Shown here: piece by piece, positions 1 through 8,683 of the stretch
Numbering within the stretch: position 1 is the stretch's first letter
Layout of the letters: each line of letters starts with the position of its first letter
Assembly (NCBI RefSeq): GCF_023556315.2
Contig: NZ_CP116221.1
Span: 1,995,001 to 2,059,000, forward strand
From: Psychroserpens ponticola
GTDB lineage: Bacteria > Bacteroidota > Bacteroidia > Flavobacteriales > Flavobacteriaceae
Direction of reading: 5' to 3'
DNA: 64,000 nucleotides
Position numbers and translations under genes: made by a program
The notes under the pieces: generated by a model
The model's input: only the letters and a program-made list of their open reading frames with translations
Databases searched by the model: none
What the model was told of the DNA's origin: nothing

Positions 1-391
1 TAATAAAATCTGTAAACAGGCCTGCAGTAGTTTTAACTTTTAAATCACCTATTTTTTTAAGGGTCAGATTTAAATCCCCAGATAATTCATTCGACCAACT
101 TTCCGTTGTTAAACCATGACCAGCTGTTAGACCTTCTTCCCCACCTCTTTGCTTCATAAATAAAGTTAAAGCACGACTTAAACTTGATACACCGTAAAAA
201 ACTAATAATGGTCTTACTGAAAAACTTGCATTATTCGCATTTCGGAAATATTCTCGAGCTTGTTTCGCTGAGGAATTAATCTCTTTAGCTCGTCTTGTGT
301 TTAAAGTATTATCAAAAATTTTCTTATATATATTTTTAACATACTCTTGACTTTCTAAAGAAAGAAGACTTTGCCATACTTCTTTGTTCAT
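1..391 (-). CDS. YaaC-like protein, partial (runs off window start)
   Basis: An open frame on the minus strand starts with ATG at 391 and continues past base 1 (about 130 residues visible). The N-terminal part, with NSSAKQAREYFRNANNASFS followed by a PLLVFYGVSSLSRALTLFM segment, resembles the YaaC family (function unknown) by recollection. It is the only credible minus-strand gene in the window and lies just left of attC1. It is either a cassette gene in reverse orientation or the flank of the array. On the minus strand a TAnnTTTG-like element (TAGTTTTG, plus-strand 433-440) precedes it, but no clear -33 TTTG. Family call is moderate; existence of the gene is likely. Confidence 0.65.
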   Translation of the reverse strand, partial: MNKEVWQSLLSLESQEYVKNIYKKIFDNTLNTRRAKEINSSAKQAREYFRNANNASFSVRPLLVFYGVSSLSRALTLFMKQRGGEEGLTAGHGLTTESWSNELSGDLNLTLKKIGDLKVKTTAGLFTDFI

Positions 392-441
392 GTTATTAGT
401 TTTGGTAAAGGTAGTTTGTTGGCGATTAAGAACAAAACTAG

Positions 442-576
442 GTACAACAACGTGTATAATTCATTGCTTTGGCAAGTGCTTATTTGGAAAATTCCTTCGG
501 AATTTTCTCGCGTTCGTTTTTGTTTACTAAATTAGTTGCTTAAACACGCAACTAACCATACACAAGACCGTTGGCA
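442..576 (+). repeat. attC1-like cassette recombination site (subtype IV)
   Basis: R'' GTACAAC and R' GTTGGCA bound a 135-bp site with GTGTAT/ATACAC L arms and an inner GGAAAATTCC/GGAATTTTC hairpin. It separates the antisense YaaC-like gene from cassette C1. Confidence 0.85.
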
Positions 577-596
577 AACATTGAATGCAACACTAA

Positions 597-1400
597 ATGA
601 GAAATCGTAAATCAGAGAATATTAGCAATATCAAAAAGACTTATATTGAAGTCTATAATTTTTTGAAAAAGCATCATATCCTGCTTTTGGTATTTCCAAC
701 ACTTATTGGTGGAATTTGGCAATTAATTGAATTAGCAAATATTGACATAAGTTTTATCCGGTTTTTTTCTATAACTCAGTTAGTTTCTGACGGATTATTG
801 GTTTTATCTTCTGCTTTTATTTTTATATTTATTTCTGCATTTTTATATTGGTTTATATCACTAATTTTGGATTCTAATTATAGACCTGAAAAGGATTTAG
901 CACCTGTAAGAATATTCTTTTTTACAGGAATAATTTCAGCTATTTTCAGTATTGTATATATATTTCTAATTAAAAAGAACTTCTCAAATATTGAATTTAA
1001 CGCTTTCGATTTGACAGCTTGTGCGTTAGCTATAATTTCAATTTCAGTTTTTTATTTTTACAACAAACACAGTTTGAATTATCATAAATATGTAACTGAA
1101 TATGTTCGGAAATATATAGTATTTGCATACATTTCACATTTTTCATTAATACTTTCATTTGGAATTTTAGGAATTGGAACTATGGCTAAATTTCTTAATT
1201 ATGTTAATAATTCTACACTACCAACTAATTTAAAAAACATTCAGAATTTAGAAAAAAGTGTTAAAAAAGAATATTCAATCAATGATTTTGAAATTAAATA
1301 CTTCAACGACAAATTCATTTTTATTGAGTCAAATAAAAACAATGGGAATGAAATAATTATTTTGAAATTTGATAATTTTTTTAAAGAAATGCCAAATTGA
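597..1400 (+). CDS. Polytopic membrane protein of unknown function (C1)
   Basis: A 267-residue protein with about five predicted membrane segments (roughly residues 27-45, 62-92, 105-125, 138-156 and 173-197) and a soluble lysine-rich C-terminal tail of ~65 residues. The ATG lies 27 bp after the R' G of the cassette. I recognise no family. It is the only gene of cassette C1, whose ends are GTTGGCAAA and TTTGCCAAC. The stop is followed within 20 bp by the attC2 R'' box. Confidence 0.75.
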   Translation: MRNRKSENISNIKKTYIEVYNFLKKHHILLLVFPTLIGGIWQLIELANIDISFIRFFSITQLVSDGLLVLSSAFIFIFISAFLYWFISLILDSNYRPEKDLAPVRIFFFTGIISAIFSIVYIFLIKKNFSNIEFNAFDLTACALAIISISVFYFYNKHSLNYHKYVTEYVRKYIVFAYISHFSLILSFGILGIGTMAKFLNYVNNSTLPTNLKNIQNLEKSVKKEYSINDFEIKYFNDKFIFIESNKNNGNEIIILKFDNFFKEMPN

Positions 1401-1412
1401 AAAACAACGATT

Positions 1413-1547
1413 TGCCAACACCGTGTATAATTCATTGCTTTGGCAAGTGCTTATTTGGAAAATTCCTTCGGAATTTTCTCGCGTTCGTTTTTGTTTACTA
1501 AATTAGTTGCTTTAACACGCAACTAACCATACACAAACACGTTAACA
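1413..1547 (+). repeat. attC2-like site (subtype IV)
   Basis: R'' TGCCAAC, R' GTTAACA. This copy has AACACCGTG in place of the usual AACAACGTG. Inner hairpin GGAAAATTCC/GGAATTTTC. Confidence 0.85.
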
Positions 1548-2018
1548 ACAATAGTGCAAAAATTCAACAGCACCACTCTATTTGAACTATTGTTTTAAAT
1601 ACAAAAATCTCAAAATTTCTCATTTAAGATTTTCGTTTATCATTTTTTGGAGAACTAAACGCTTTTTGGTTTGGTTTTGTTTATTAAGTTATTGCAAAGA
1701 AACTCTCAAGAAAATTGATTACTTAAATGGCAAACAATTTATTTTTAGAATAATATGTTTTATCATTTAAAATTGTTTTTTCGCTTGTCAGCCGAATTAT
1801 CACTAGCGTTCTGTATCGTTCTTAAATCCAAAAAAGGTGTTCGTTAGTATTCCTGTGGTACAACCTAAATGCTATTATGGACTTTTCTCTTTTGCCAAAT
1901 CAACGGTTTCTTGGGAGTATCAGCTAATGTTAGTTATAGCATTCTCTTTCGGTTGCTGTGAAGTATATCGCTAGTTCTGTGATTTACCAATGACTTGTGC
2001 TGCACTACAGTTGCTAAC
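1541..2018 (+). repeat. Non-coding cassette, family A copy 1 (C2)
   Basis: About 478 bp between attC2 and attC3, and one of ten near-identical copies in the window. The 5' end forms a stem (AACAATAGT at 1547-1555 with ACTATTGTT at 1586-1594). A second stem pairs CAACC 1861-1865 and AATGCTAT 1868-1875 with ATAGCATT 1936-1943 and GGTTG 1951-1955. A 62-codon ORF at 1582-1770 is broken in the other copies, so I treat the cassette as non-coding. It may specify a structured RNA. Confidence 0.8.
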
Positions 2019-2143
2019 AACGTGTATAATTAATTACTGCGGAATTTCCAATCGGAAATTCACAATAATTAATTAACTTAGCTACAAATCGGAAAATGAC
2101 TTACGTCCTTTTCCGTAACTAATCATACACAAAACCGTTACCT
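2012..2143 (+). repeat. attC3-like site (subtype II)
   Basis: R'' TGCTAAC, R' GTTACCT. Inner AATTAATTACTGCGG hairpin plus a second CGGAAAA/TTTTCCG hairpin; outer L arm is ATACAC. Confidence 0.85.
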
Positions 2144-2225
2144 GTAATTATGGAACTCACTCAAATCTAAAAACATCTAAACTGAAAATAGCGAAATATA
2201 AGATATACGAAACGCTAAAATTATA

Positions 2226-2639
2226 ATGAAAACATTAACTCAAAAAACAATCGATAAATTAGAGTCAAAAGGATTAGTACTCTTTGGAAAGAAAAGAGAT
2301 CTTGTTATGGTGTGTAAACCATTATCTACAATTGGTAATTGTATTGAGTGGAAAATAACGAAGCCTTTTGCTGAATTTGAAAACACTGAAAATGAATTAG
2401 TTCCAAAAAAAGAACAGTTTGAGACTGACGCACCTGTTTTAGGAGTTTTTATAGAACAAACTGGATTTAAGTTAGAAGTTTGGCAATGGGTTCCTGGACC
2501 TGGACCTGGTGATTTTGAAATACTTGTCTCAACTGAAAAAGAAGTATACAAACATATCGTAAATTATTTTTTCGAGGAAAATGAATATTTTGAAACATAT
2601 AAAAAGTATGAATTAAAAAATAAACGGAACTTGTTATAA
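2226..2639 (+). CDS. Hypothetical cytoplasmic protein (C3)
   Basis: A 137-residue protein with no signal peptide or membrane segment. Visible features are a Gly-Pro run (PGPGPG near residue 91) after a WQW motif, and an acidic-aromatic C-terminal half. I recognise no family. The ATG lies 89 bp after R', leaving space for its own promoter, but no clear TAnnTTTG element is visible. It is the only gene of cassette C3 (GTTACCTGTA ... TACAGGTAAC). About 130 bp of AT-rich DNA without a gene separates its stop from attC4. Confidence 0.75.
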   Translation: MKTLTQKTIDKLESKGLVLFGKKRDLVMVCKPLSTIGNCIEWKITKPFAEFENTENELVPKKEQFETDAPVLGVFIEQTGFKLEVWQWVPGPGPGDFEILVSTEKEVYKHIVNYFFEENEYFETYKKYELKNKRNLL

Positions 2640-2769
2640 GTAAATTCACTAGGTTTTAGAAAAACTAATCATCTGATTGATTTGCTTACTCAATCGGAAT
2701 AAAAAAAATTTAGAACAAAAAGTAGTCGGAATAAAATCCAAAAGGAAAATAAAAAAGTGAAACAACTAC

Positions 2770-2903
2770 AGGTAACAACGTGTATAACCAATTGCTTGGT
2801 ATGTGTATACTCGGAAATTCCTATCGGAATTTCCTATTGGTTCGGTTTCTTTTGCTAACTTAGTTCTCGCCAACGCAACAAGCCATACACAAACACGTTG
2901 TGC
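2770..2903 (+). repeat. attC4-like site (subtype I)
   Basis: R'' AGGTAAC, R' GTTGTGC. GGAAATTCC/GGAATTTCC inner hairpin, then TAACTTAG and CCAACGCAA. Confidence 0.88.
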
Positions 2904-2926
2904 CACATTTCCAAACTGAACACTAA

Positions 2927-3424
2927 ATGAAAATATTTCCGACCAAAAATTATGAATTTGAACTTACTAAAGATAGTTTAAGTGCAATGTCGGAACTAAA
3001 AAACAACACTCTGATTTCTGACTCGCTAACTTCCGAATGGACTAAAAAAGCGTTTATCGGACAAGTAAATGAAAAAGGATTTAAAATAATCTCATCTAAA
3101 CCTGGACGAGGAGCATTTTGTGTTTTGGAGGGAAAAATAAAATCACAAAATGGATCTCTCGAAATAAGAATTCATAAAGCATTTCGGATAATGCTATCTA
3201 TTATATATTTATTCCCTTTAATTGGATTTTCAATTGCGTTATTTACAGAGGAAACAAAAGCAATATTATCACTAATAATCCCGACTTTAATGTTCATAAT
3301 TGTTTTTCGATTTATTTTCACGGAATTAGCATTTAGATTAATATCAAAAAATGGATTGAATAAGTTAACTGAAATAATTGGAATTACTAAACTGAATAAA
3401 AACGAGGCACAACAACGTGTATAA
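2927..3424 (+). CDS. Small membrane protein with attC-encoded C-terminus (C4)
   Basis: A 165-residue protein with a soluble N-terminal half and two hydrophobic segments (about residues 86-105 and 112-135). No family recognised. The reading frame runs into attC5: the last residues QQRV and the stop codon are encoded by the conserved CAACAACGTGTATAA start of the recombination site. The true end of the gene is therefore set by the site. Start ATG is 30 bp after R'. Cassette ends are GTTGTGCC and GGCACAAC. Confidence 0.75.
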   Translation: MKIFPTKNYEFELTKDSLSAMSELKNNTLISDSLTSEWTKKAFIGQVNEKGFKIISSKPGRGAFCVLEGKIKSQNGSLEIRIHKAFRIMLSIIYLFPLIGFSIALFTEETKAILSLIIPTLMFIIVFRFIFTELAFRLISKNGLNKLTEIIGITKLNKNEAQQRV

Positions 3425-3538
3425 CCAATTGCTTGGTTCTAGCCGACTTGGAAATTCCTACGGAATTTCCTCTGGTTCGTTTTCTTTTGTTAACTTAGTT
3501 CTCGCCAACGCAACAAGCCATACACGAACACGTTGTAC
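3407..3538 (+). repeat. attC5-like site (subtype I)
   Basis: R'' GCACAAC, R' GTTGTAC. It supplies the stop codon of the preceding gene. Inner hairpin GGAAATTCC/GGAATTTCC. Confidence 0.88.
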
Positions 3539-3586
3539 ACAAGCCTGAGCTAGCTCATCTAAAAATGAAATCTATAATATTTTGAT

Positions 3587-3997
3587 ATGAAAAATAAAAT
3601 TATAAAACTGACTATTTTTTGTATGCTTATTTTTGGAATATCTCACTCGCAAGATGCACCAATGCCGTTTGAACAAGAATTATATGATTGTATGGATTCA
3701 ATACAACCATTTGATATTGAAAAAGCTATTCCTTGCATTCAAAAAGCTACTACAGAATGTGAGCTTGTTATGAAAAAAAAATATGAGCAATTATTAAAAA
3801 TAGTTGATGATAATAAAATTGTGGTTGACTCACAAAACGAATGGAAAAGATATAGAGACGCTCAAATAAAACTAATGGAATCGTTCCTAAATAAAAATCC
3901 TGATAAATGGCCAGTAGAAAGAAGATTAATAAAATTTGAACTGACGAAAATTAGACTGTTTGAATTAGAGGGATTAATTGCTATTTATAAATATTAG
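3587..3997 (+). CDS. Secreted LprI-like (DUF1311) protein (C5)
   Basis: A 136-residue protein with an N-terminal signal peptide (residues 1-21, ending SHSQ). The mature part has the spacing typical of the LprI N-terminal domain: paired Cys (DCMDS, PCIQ, TECE), then a helix with QNEWKRYRDAQIKLMES. In that family the domain is linked to lysozyme inhibition or adhesion; here this is inferred from motif resemblance only. Sole gene of cassette C5, which has the AAGCC/GCCA type of inner end motif. Likely periplasmic. Confidence 0.7.
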   Translation: MKNKIIKLTIFCMLIFGISHSQDAPMPFEQELYDCMDSIQPFDIEKAIPCIQKATTECELVMKKKYEQLLKIVDDNKIVVDSQNEWKRYRDAQIKLMESFLNKNPDKWPVERRLIKFELTKIRLFELEGLIAIYKY

Positions 3998-4002
3998 CCA
4001 GT

Positions 4003-4136
4003 GCACAACAACGTGTATAACCAATTGCTTGGTTTGTGTGTACTCGGAAATTCCTAGCGGAATTTCCTACTGGATCGTTTCTTTTTGCTAACTTAGTCAT
4101 AGCCAACGCAACAAGCCATACACAAAACCGTTGTGT
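4003..4136 (+). repeat. attC6-like site (subtype I)
   Basis: R'' GCACAAC, R' GTTGTGT. Inner hairpin GGAAATTCC/GGAATTTCC. Confidence 0.88.
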
Positions 4137-4149
4137 GTAATTTGAGAAT

Positions 4150-4180
4150 TTGTCTACGTTACCAAGATTTGGTATATTTG
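4150..4180 (+). promoter_or_regulatory. Candidate Bacteroidota promoter of the ParDE cassette
   Basis: TTG at 4150-4152 and TATATTTG at 4173-4180 fit the Bacteroidota -33/-7 pattern (TTTG, TAnnTTTG) with a 20-bp gap, 18 bp before the parD ATG. The cassette thus appears to carry its own promoter, as expected for a toxin-antitoxin unit. Confidence 0.55.
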
Positions 4181-4197
4181 AATAAATATATTTCAAA

Positions 4198-4440
4198 ATG
4201 GGAAAAAACACATCAATATCACTCGGAAATCACTTTGAAGATTTCATCAAAGATGAAGTAAAGTCTGGCAGATATGGTTCTGTTAGTGAAGTAATACGTT
4301 CAGCTCTACGACTATTAGAAAGAGAAGAAAAAAAAGAAAGAGAACTAATTAAAGCTTTAAAAATTGGAGAAAAAAATGGATTTGTAGAAAACTTTGACCC
4401 AAAACAAAATCTGACTGAATTACATCGCCAACACTTATGA
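4198..4440 (+). CDS. parD: ParD-like ribbon-helix-helix antitoxin (C6)
   Basis: An 80-residue protein. The N-terminal 45 residues match the ribbon-helix-helix antitoxins: [18 protein letters not shown] strand-helix, then [18 protein letters not shown]. The charged C-terminal tail is the usual toxin-wrapping region. It should bind DNA as a dimer, repress its own promoter and neutralise the toxin. It overlaps the downstream parE-like gene by 4 nt (ATGA), typical of translational coupling. Confidence 0.88.
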   Translation: MGKNTSISLGNHFEDFIKDEVKSGRYGSVSEVIRSALRLLEREEKKERELIKALKIGEKNGFVENFDPKQNLTELHRQHL

Positions 4441-4739
4441 GTAAAAATAAATACCGAATAAGTAAACAAGCGATAGATGATTTAAATGATATTTGGCTTT
4501 ATACTTTTCATAAGTGGTCTAAAAAACAAGCTGATAGATATTACGATTTAATAATCGGAGAAATTGAATTTATAACAGACAATTATTTGATTGGAAAATC
4601 AGCAGAACAAACTCGAAAAAACTATCGAGTTACTAAAATAAAATCTCATCTTATTTTCTATAGAAAAGTTGACAATGAAATTGTTGAAATCGTAAGAATT
4701 CTAAATCAGAGAATGGATATAAAAAAGAGGTTTAAATAA
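4437..4739 (+). CDS. parE: ParE/RelE-superfamily toxin (C6)
   Basis: A 100-residue protein with [17 protein letters not shown] at the N-terminus and the C-terminal [24 protein letters not shown] of ParE toxins. ParE members poison DNA gyrase; related RelE members cleave mRNA. The ParD partner upstream favours ParE. Start ATG overlaps the antitoxin stop. Together they form a complete addiction module inside one cassette, with ends GTTGTGTGT and ACACACAAC. Confidence 0.88.
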   Translation: MSKNKYRISKQAIDDLNDIWLYTFHKWSKKQADRYYDLIIGEIEFITDNYLIGKSAEQTRKNYRVTKIKSHLIFYRKVDNEIVEIVRILNQRMDIKKRFK

Positions 4740-4748
4740 AAAAACAAC

Positions 4749-4882
4749 ACACAACAACGTGTATAACCAATTGCTTGGTTTGTGTGTATTCGGAAAATCC
4801 TATCGGATTTTCCTATTGGTTCGATTTCTTTTACTAACTTAGTTCTAGCCAACGCAACAAGCCATACACAAACACGTTGCCA
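4749..4882 (+). repeat. attC7-like site (subtype I)
   Basis: R'' ACACAAC, R' GTTGCCA. The inner hairpin is the GGAAAATCC/GGATTTTCC variant. Confidence 0.88.
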
Positions 4883-4893
4883 GTAATACCGAA

Positions 4894-5982
4894 ATGGATA
4901 TAGAATACGAAAATCTACGAAATACTATTAAAAGAAAACATAGCTTCAAATATATTCCAGAATATTCGGAATCTTTTAAAACAGGAATTAATGAAACTCA
5001 AATAATTCCATTGATAATTGAAGTTCTCGAAAAGCTAGAATGGTCAATTGTGTATCATGACGAAAAGTCTGTTGAAGCCAAATGTAAAGGTGATTTTAGC
5101 AAATTAGTTGGAAAACTTACTATTAATAAAATTAATTCTAATCGTATAGAAATTAATAGTAAATCTTTAGAAGGTGGTTTTTGGGATTTTGGTAAAAACT
5201 CTAAGCGAACAGGACTTTTTATTGCTCTGTTCAAAAAATTAGAACAAGATTATCAAGCAAATGGGAAGCTAGTAGAATTAGAAAATGAATATAGAAAGCA
5301 AAATAACTGGGACGATTACGAAATTCCTAATGAACTGCCTAAACCCAAAATAAGTGCAAAGCCTAATATTCAAATTGCAATAATTGGAGGTTTAATAATA
5401 GCTATAGCAATTGGATCATTGGTTGGTTTCTTATCCCTTGAATTTACTTATTATATTTTTTTGACTGAAGTTGGAATTGGTTTTCTTTTTGGTTATTTAT
5501 TAAGCGAAATTTTGAAGAAATCAAATATTATGGATTATAACAAGGTAAGAATTATGGCTATTACTTTTATCTTTATTATTTTTTTAGTAAATCATTATTT
5601 TCAATATTATTTAATAATTTCAAAAAACAACATATCGGATTTAAGTTTTATAGAGTTCCATAAATATTTACTTAACAAAGGTTTTATAATTAGTACATTT
5701 AATACAAGTTGGATTGGATTTCTTATTATTTGGGTTTTACAATTAGTAATTCCCTATTTCATTTCAATTTTTATAATCTCAACAAGTTTGATGAAATACT
5801 CGATAAAAAAAATCCCTGAGCAAGTTATAGAATACACAATTTTTCTTTTTCAAAAAGACAAAAATGAAAGTGAAGTAAGAGCTGAGTTAGCTCAAAAAGG
5901 ATGGAATAAAAAATCTGATCAAGATGATGTTATTCTAGCAATCAGCTCTATTGTTGAATTTAATGAGTTTAATCGCGATTAA
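4894..5982 (+). CDS. Membrane protein of unknown function (C7)
   Basis: A 362-residue protein. Residues 1-150 are soluble and charged; residues ~157-200, 213-240 and 262-297 hold about five hydrophobic segments. The C-terminal tail (KDKNESEVRAELAQKGWNKKS) is soluble. No family recognised; the soluble front could be a sensor or partner-binding domain. ATG is only 18 bp after R', so transcription probably comes from upstream. Cassette ends GTTGCCAGTA and TACTGGCAAC match over 10 bp. Confidence 0.8.
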   Translation: MDIEYENLRNTIKRKHSFKYIPEYSESFKTGINETQIIPLIIEVLEKLEWSIVYHDEKSVEAKCKGDFSKLVGKLTINKINSNRIEINSKSLEGGFWDFGKNSKRTGLFIALFKKLEQDYQANGKLVELENEYRKQNNWDDYEIPNELPKPKISAKPNIQIAIIGGLIIAIAIGSLVGFLSLEFTYYIFLTEVGIGFLFGYLLSEILKKSNIMDYNKVRIMAITFIFIIFLVNHYFQYYLIISKNNISDLSFIEFHKYLLNKGFIISTFNTSWIGFLIIWVLQLVIPYFISIFIISTSLMKYSIKKIPEQVIEYTIFLFQKDKNESEVRAELAQKGWNKKSDQDDVILAISSIVEFNEFNRD

Positions 5983-5991
5983 AAGTACTAC

Positions 5992-6123
5992 TGGCAACAA
6001 CGTGTATAACCAATTGCTAGTTTGTGTGTACTCGGAAAATCCTGCGGATTTTCCTACTGGTTCGTTTTCTTTTGCTAACTTAGTTCCTGCCAACGCAACA
6101 AGCCATACACGAACACGTTGCCA
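5992..6123 (+). repeat. attC8-like site (subtype I)
   Basis: R'' TGGCAAC, R' GTTGCCA. Inner hairpin GGAAAATCC/GGATTTTCC. In one frame the site is open throughout. Confidence 0.88.
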
Positions 6124-6135
6124 CCAATTAGAGAA

Positions 6136-6789
6136 ATGACGAAAGAAGAAATTTACGAAAAAGCAAACAGCGTTATTGGAATTGGCGGAATGACGGGAAA
6201 TGAACGTCTTTTTGCAAGTGGATTAATGCACACATTTGACAAAGCAAAAAAGAAAGACAAATATTTAGCAAGAACAATTTTACAAGCTTTAAAATTTGAC
6301 GAACTTTCAATAAGCCGAATAATTGGCTATTCAATAGATTCATTGAAATATCCAAACGCTTGGGATTTTCCGAATGAAAACTCAAATGGTCTGAATAATG
6401 AAGAAAAAGCAGTTTTGGAATACTCTGACCTGAACGAAATCGGAATGGGAGCACCTTTACGTGGAATTTGTCGAATAAAAATAAATGAGCATAAAAGTAT
6501 TTTAATAGACAACAATTGTGGTGGACCAGCAATTTGGACAAGAAGTGGACAGAAAACTGCAATTCCGATTTGGAACAAATCCTTTTTTGGTGGAACATTT
6601 CAAAGAATTGGAATTGTAGATTTAAAAAAGCAAACGCTGACTAAATACAAGAAAAAATTTCGAGTTTTAGATTTAAGGTCATTTAGTGGTAATTTAATTT
6701 TAGGAATTGACAGTCCAATTCACCAAATGAAAACTGTCGAATTTGATTATGAAAATGAACCGATTGAAAAAGTTGTCGAAATAAAATAA
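6136..6789 (+). CDS. Hypothetical protein (C8)
   Basis: A 217-residue soluble protein beginning MTKEEIYEKANSVIGIGG. I chose ATG 6136 over an in-frame TTG at 6118 because the latter lies inside the R' box. The N-terminal helical part and a C-terminal beta-rich part (DNNCGGPAIWTRSG, then FFGGTFQRIGIVDL) are visible; no family is recognised. Only gene of cassette C8 (GTTGCC... / ...GGCAAC). Confidence 0.75.
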   Translation: MTKEEIYEKANSVIGIGGMTGNERLFASGLMHTFDKAKKKDKYLARTILQALKFDELSISRIIGYSIDSLKYPNAWDFPNENSNGLNNEEKAVLEYSDLNEIGMGAPLRGICRIKINEHKSILIDNNCGGPAIWTRSGQKTAIPIWNKSFFGGTFQRIGIVDLKKQTLTKYKKKFRVLDLRSFSGNLILGIDSPIHQMKTVEFDYENEPIEKVVEIK

Positions 6790-6793
6790 CTGG

Positions 6794-6927
6794 AGGCAAC
6801 AACGTGTATAACCAATTGCTTGGTTCTAGCCTACTTGGAAATTCCTATCGGAATTTCCTACTGGTTCGTTTTCTTTTACTAACTTAGTTCTTGCCAACGC
6901 AACAAGCCATACACGAACACGTTAACA
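6794..6927 (+). repeat. attC9-like site (subtype I)
   Basis: R'' AGGCAAC, R' GTTAACA. Inner hairpin GGAAATTCC/GGAATTTCC. Confidence 0.88.
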
Positions 6928-7397
6928 ACAATAGTGCAAAAATTCAACAGCACTACTCTATTTGAACTATTGTTGTAAATACAAAAATCTCTAATTTCTC
7001 ATTTAAGATTTTCGTTTATCATTTTTTGGAGAACTAAACGCTTTTTGGTTTGTTTTTGTTTATTAAGTTATAGCTAGAAAACTCTCAAGATAATTTCTTA
7101 CTTCAATGGTAAAAAATTTATTTTTAAGATAATATCTTCGATCATTTAAAATTGTTTTTTTGTAAGTCAGTCGAATTATCGCTTGCGTTCTGTATCGTTC
7201 TAAAATCCAAAAAAGGTGTTCGTTATTATTCCTGTGGTGCAACCTAAATGCTATTATGGACTTTTCTCTTTTGCCAAATCAACGGTTTCTTGGGAGTATC
7301 AGCTAATGTTAGTTATAGCATTCTCTTTCGGTTGTTGTGAGATATATAGCTAGTTCTGTGATTCACCAATGATTTGTTCTGCACTACAGTTGCTAAC
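6921..7397 (+). repeat. Non-coding cassette, family A copy 2 (C9)
   Basis: Near-identical to copy 1 (1541-2018): same 5' stem beginning AACAATAGT, same GCAACC...AATGCTAT / ATAGCATT...GGTTG arms, and the same end GCACTACAGTTGCTAAC. No conserved ORF. Confidence 0.8.
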
Positions 7398-7522
7398 AAC
7401 GTGTATAATTAATTACTGCGGAATTTCCAATCGGAAATTCACAATAATTAATTATATTAGCTAATAATCGGAAAATGACTTACGTCCTTTTCCGTAACTA
7501 ATCATACACAAAACCGTTGGTA
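7391..7522 (+). repeat. attC10-like site (subtype II)
   Basis: R'' TGCTAAC, R' GTTGGTA. AATTAATTACTGCGG hairpin. Confidence 0.85.
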
Positions 7523-7932
7523 ACAATAGCTTCGAAATTGTAACTCCAAGTGATACAGAGTTACTATAATTACAACTTCGGAACTATTGCCACTCTTACT
7601 CTTAAAGTTGAAAGCTTACTCAAACTCTAAAACTCATTGTAGCGAAAAAAAGCCTGGTTTTCTTTTCGCGATTTTTTTTTGAAGTTAAGACACATTAACT
7701 AAAAAACTATTCTGAGAAAATTTTTATTTGAGTTTGAGAAAGCTTGCGGAAATAATCACTCAAACGTAAAAAGATGAGCTCTCAAATTCTTTATTTTAAA
7801 GAGGAGCTTTAATCTAATTTGGTACAATTTTCTTTTATTAGAAAAATCTATCATACATCTATGAAAACTTACTCCTGCTTCAACACTCTAATCTGAATGT
7901 GATTACTCAGATGTGTCGCTACAGTTGCCAAC
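7516..7932 (+). repeat. Non-coding cassette, family B copy 1 (C10)
   Basis: A 417-bp cassette with no credible gene. The 5' end folds into a long hairpin (arms 7524-7547 and 7558-7589, CAATAG...CTATTG). A terminator-like GCGAAAA/TTTTCGC hairpin with a T-run follows at 7642-7680. The 3' end is TGTGTCGCTACAGTTGCC. Three further copies occur in the window. Confidence 0.78.
7642..7680 (+). terminator. Terminator-like hairpin in family B copy 1
   Basis: GCGAAAA pairs with TTTTCGC across a short loop and is followed by GATTTTTTTTT, the layout of a rho-independent terminator. It would end a ~130-nt transcript starting near the cassette junction. Confidence 0.55.
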
Positions 7933-8059
7933 AACGTGTATAACCAATTGCTTAGTTTGTGTGTACTCGGAAATTCCTATCGGAATTTCCTAATGGTTCG
8001 GTTTCTTTTGCTAACTTAGTTCTCGCCAACGCAACAAGCCATACACAAAACCGTTAACA
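7926..8059 (+). repeat. attC11-like site (subtype I)
   Basis: R'' TGCCAAC, R' GTTAACA. Inner hairpin GGAAATTCC/GGAATTTCC. Confidence 0.88.
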
Positions 8060-8531
8060 ACAATAGTGCAAAAATTCAACAGCACTACTCTATTTGAACT
8101 ATTGTTATTAATACAAAAATCTCAAAATTTCTCTTTCAAGATTTTCGTTTATCATTTTTTGGAGAACTAAACGCTTTTTGGTTTGTTTTTGTTTATTAAG
8201 TTATAGCTAGAAAACTCTCAAGATAATTTCTTACTTCAATGGTAAACAATTTATTTTTAAGATAATATCTTCGTTCATTTAAAATTGTTTTTTTCGTAAG
8301 TCAGCCAAATTATCGCTAGCGTTCTGTATCGTTCTAAAATCCAAAAAAGGTGTTCGTTATTATTCCTGTGGTGCAACCTAAATGCTATTATGGACGTTTC
8401 ACTTTTGCCAAATCAACGGTTTCTTGGGAGTATCAGCTAATGTTAGTTATAGCATTCTCTTTCGGTTGCTGTGAGCTATATAGCTAGTTCAGTGATTCAC
8501 CAATGACTTGTTCTGCACTACAGTTGCTAAC
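8053..8531 (+). repeat. Non-coding cassette, family A copy 3 (C11)
   Basis: Same sequence family as 1541-2018, about 479 bp, with the same 5' stem and internal arms. No gene seen. Confidence 0.8.
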
Positions 8532-8656
8532 AACGTGTATAATTAATTACTGCGGAATTTCCAATCGGAAATTCACAATAATTAATTAACTTAGCTGCTA
8601 ATCGGAAAATGACTTACGCCATTTTCCGTAACTAATCATACACAAAACCGTTATGT
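8525..8656 (+). repeat. attC12-like site (subtype II)
   Basis: R'' TGCTAAC, R' GTTATGT. Confidence 0.85.
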
Positions 8657-8683
8657 GCAAGCGGAAAGAAACATCGAGATTAA

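Noticed and set aside
1582-1770. 62-codon ORF inside family A copy 1
   Set aside because: The frame is disrupted by small indels and stops in the other nine copies, so it is not a conserved gene.
1541-2018. Family A cassette as a retron or group II intron RNA
   Set aside because: No reverse transcriptase is linked to any copy and no domain V-like motif was seen.
5951-6139. Forward ORFs crossing attC sites (also 12153-12335, 35864-36052)
   Set aside because: They translate the open frame of the attC sequence (ITNCLVCVYSENPADFPT-like) and recur wherever that frame is open; they are by-products of the recombination site.
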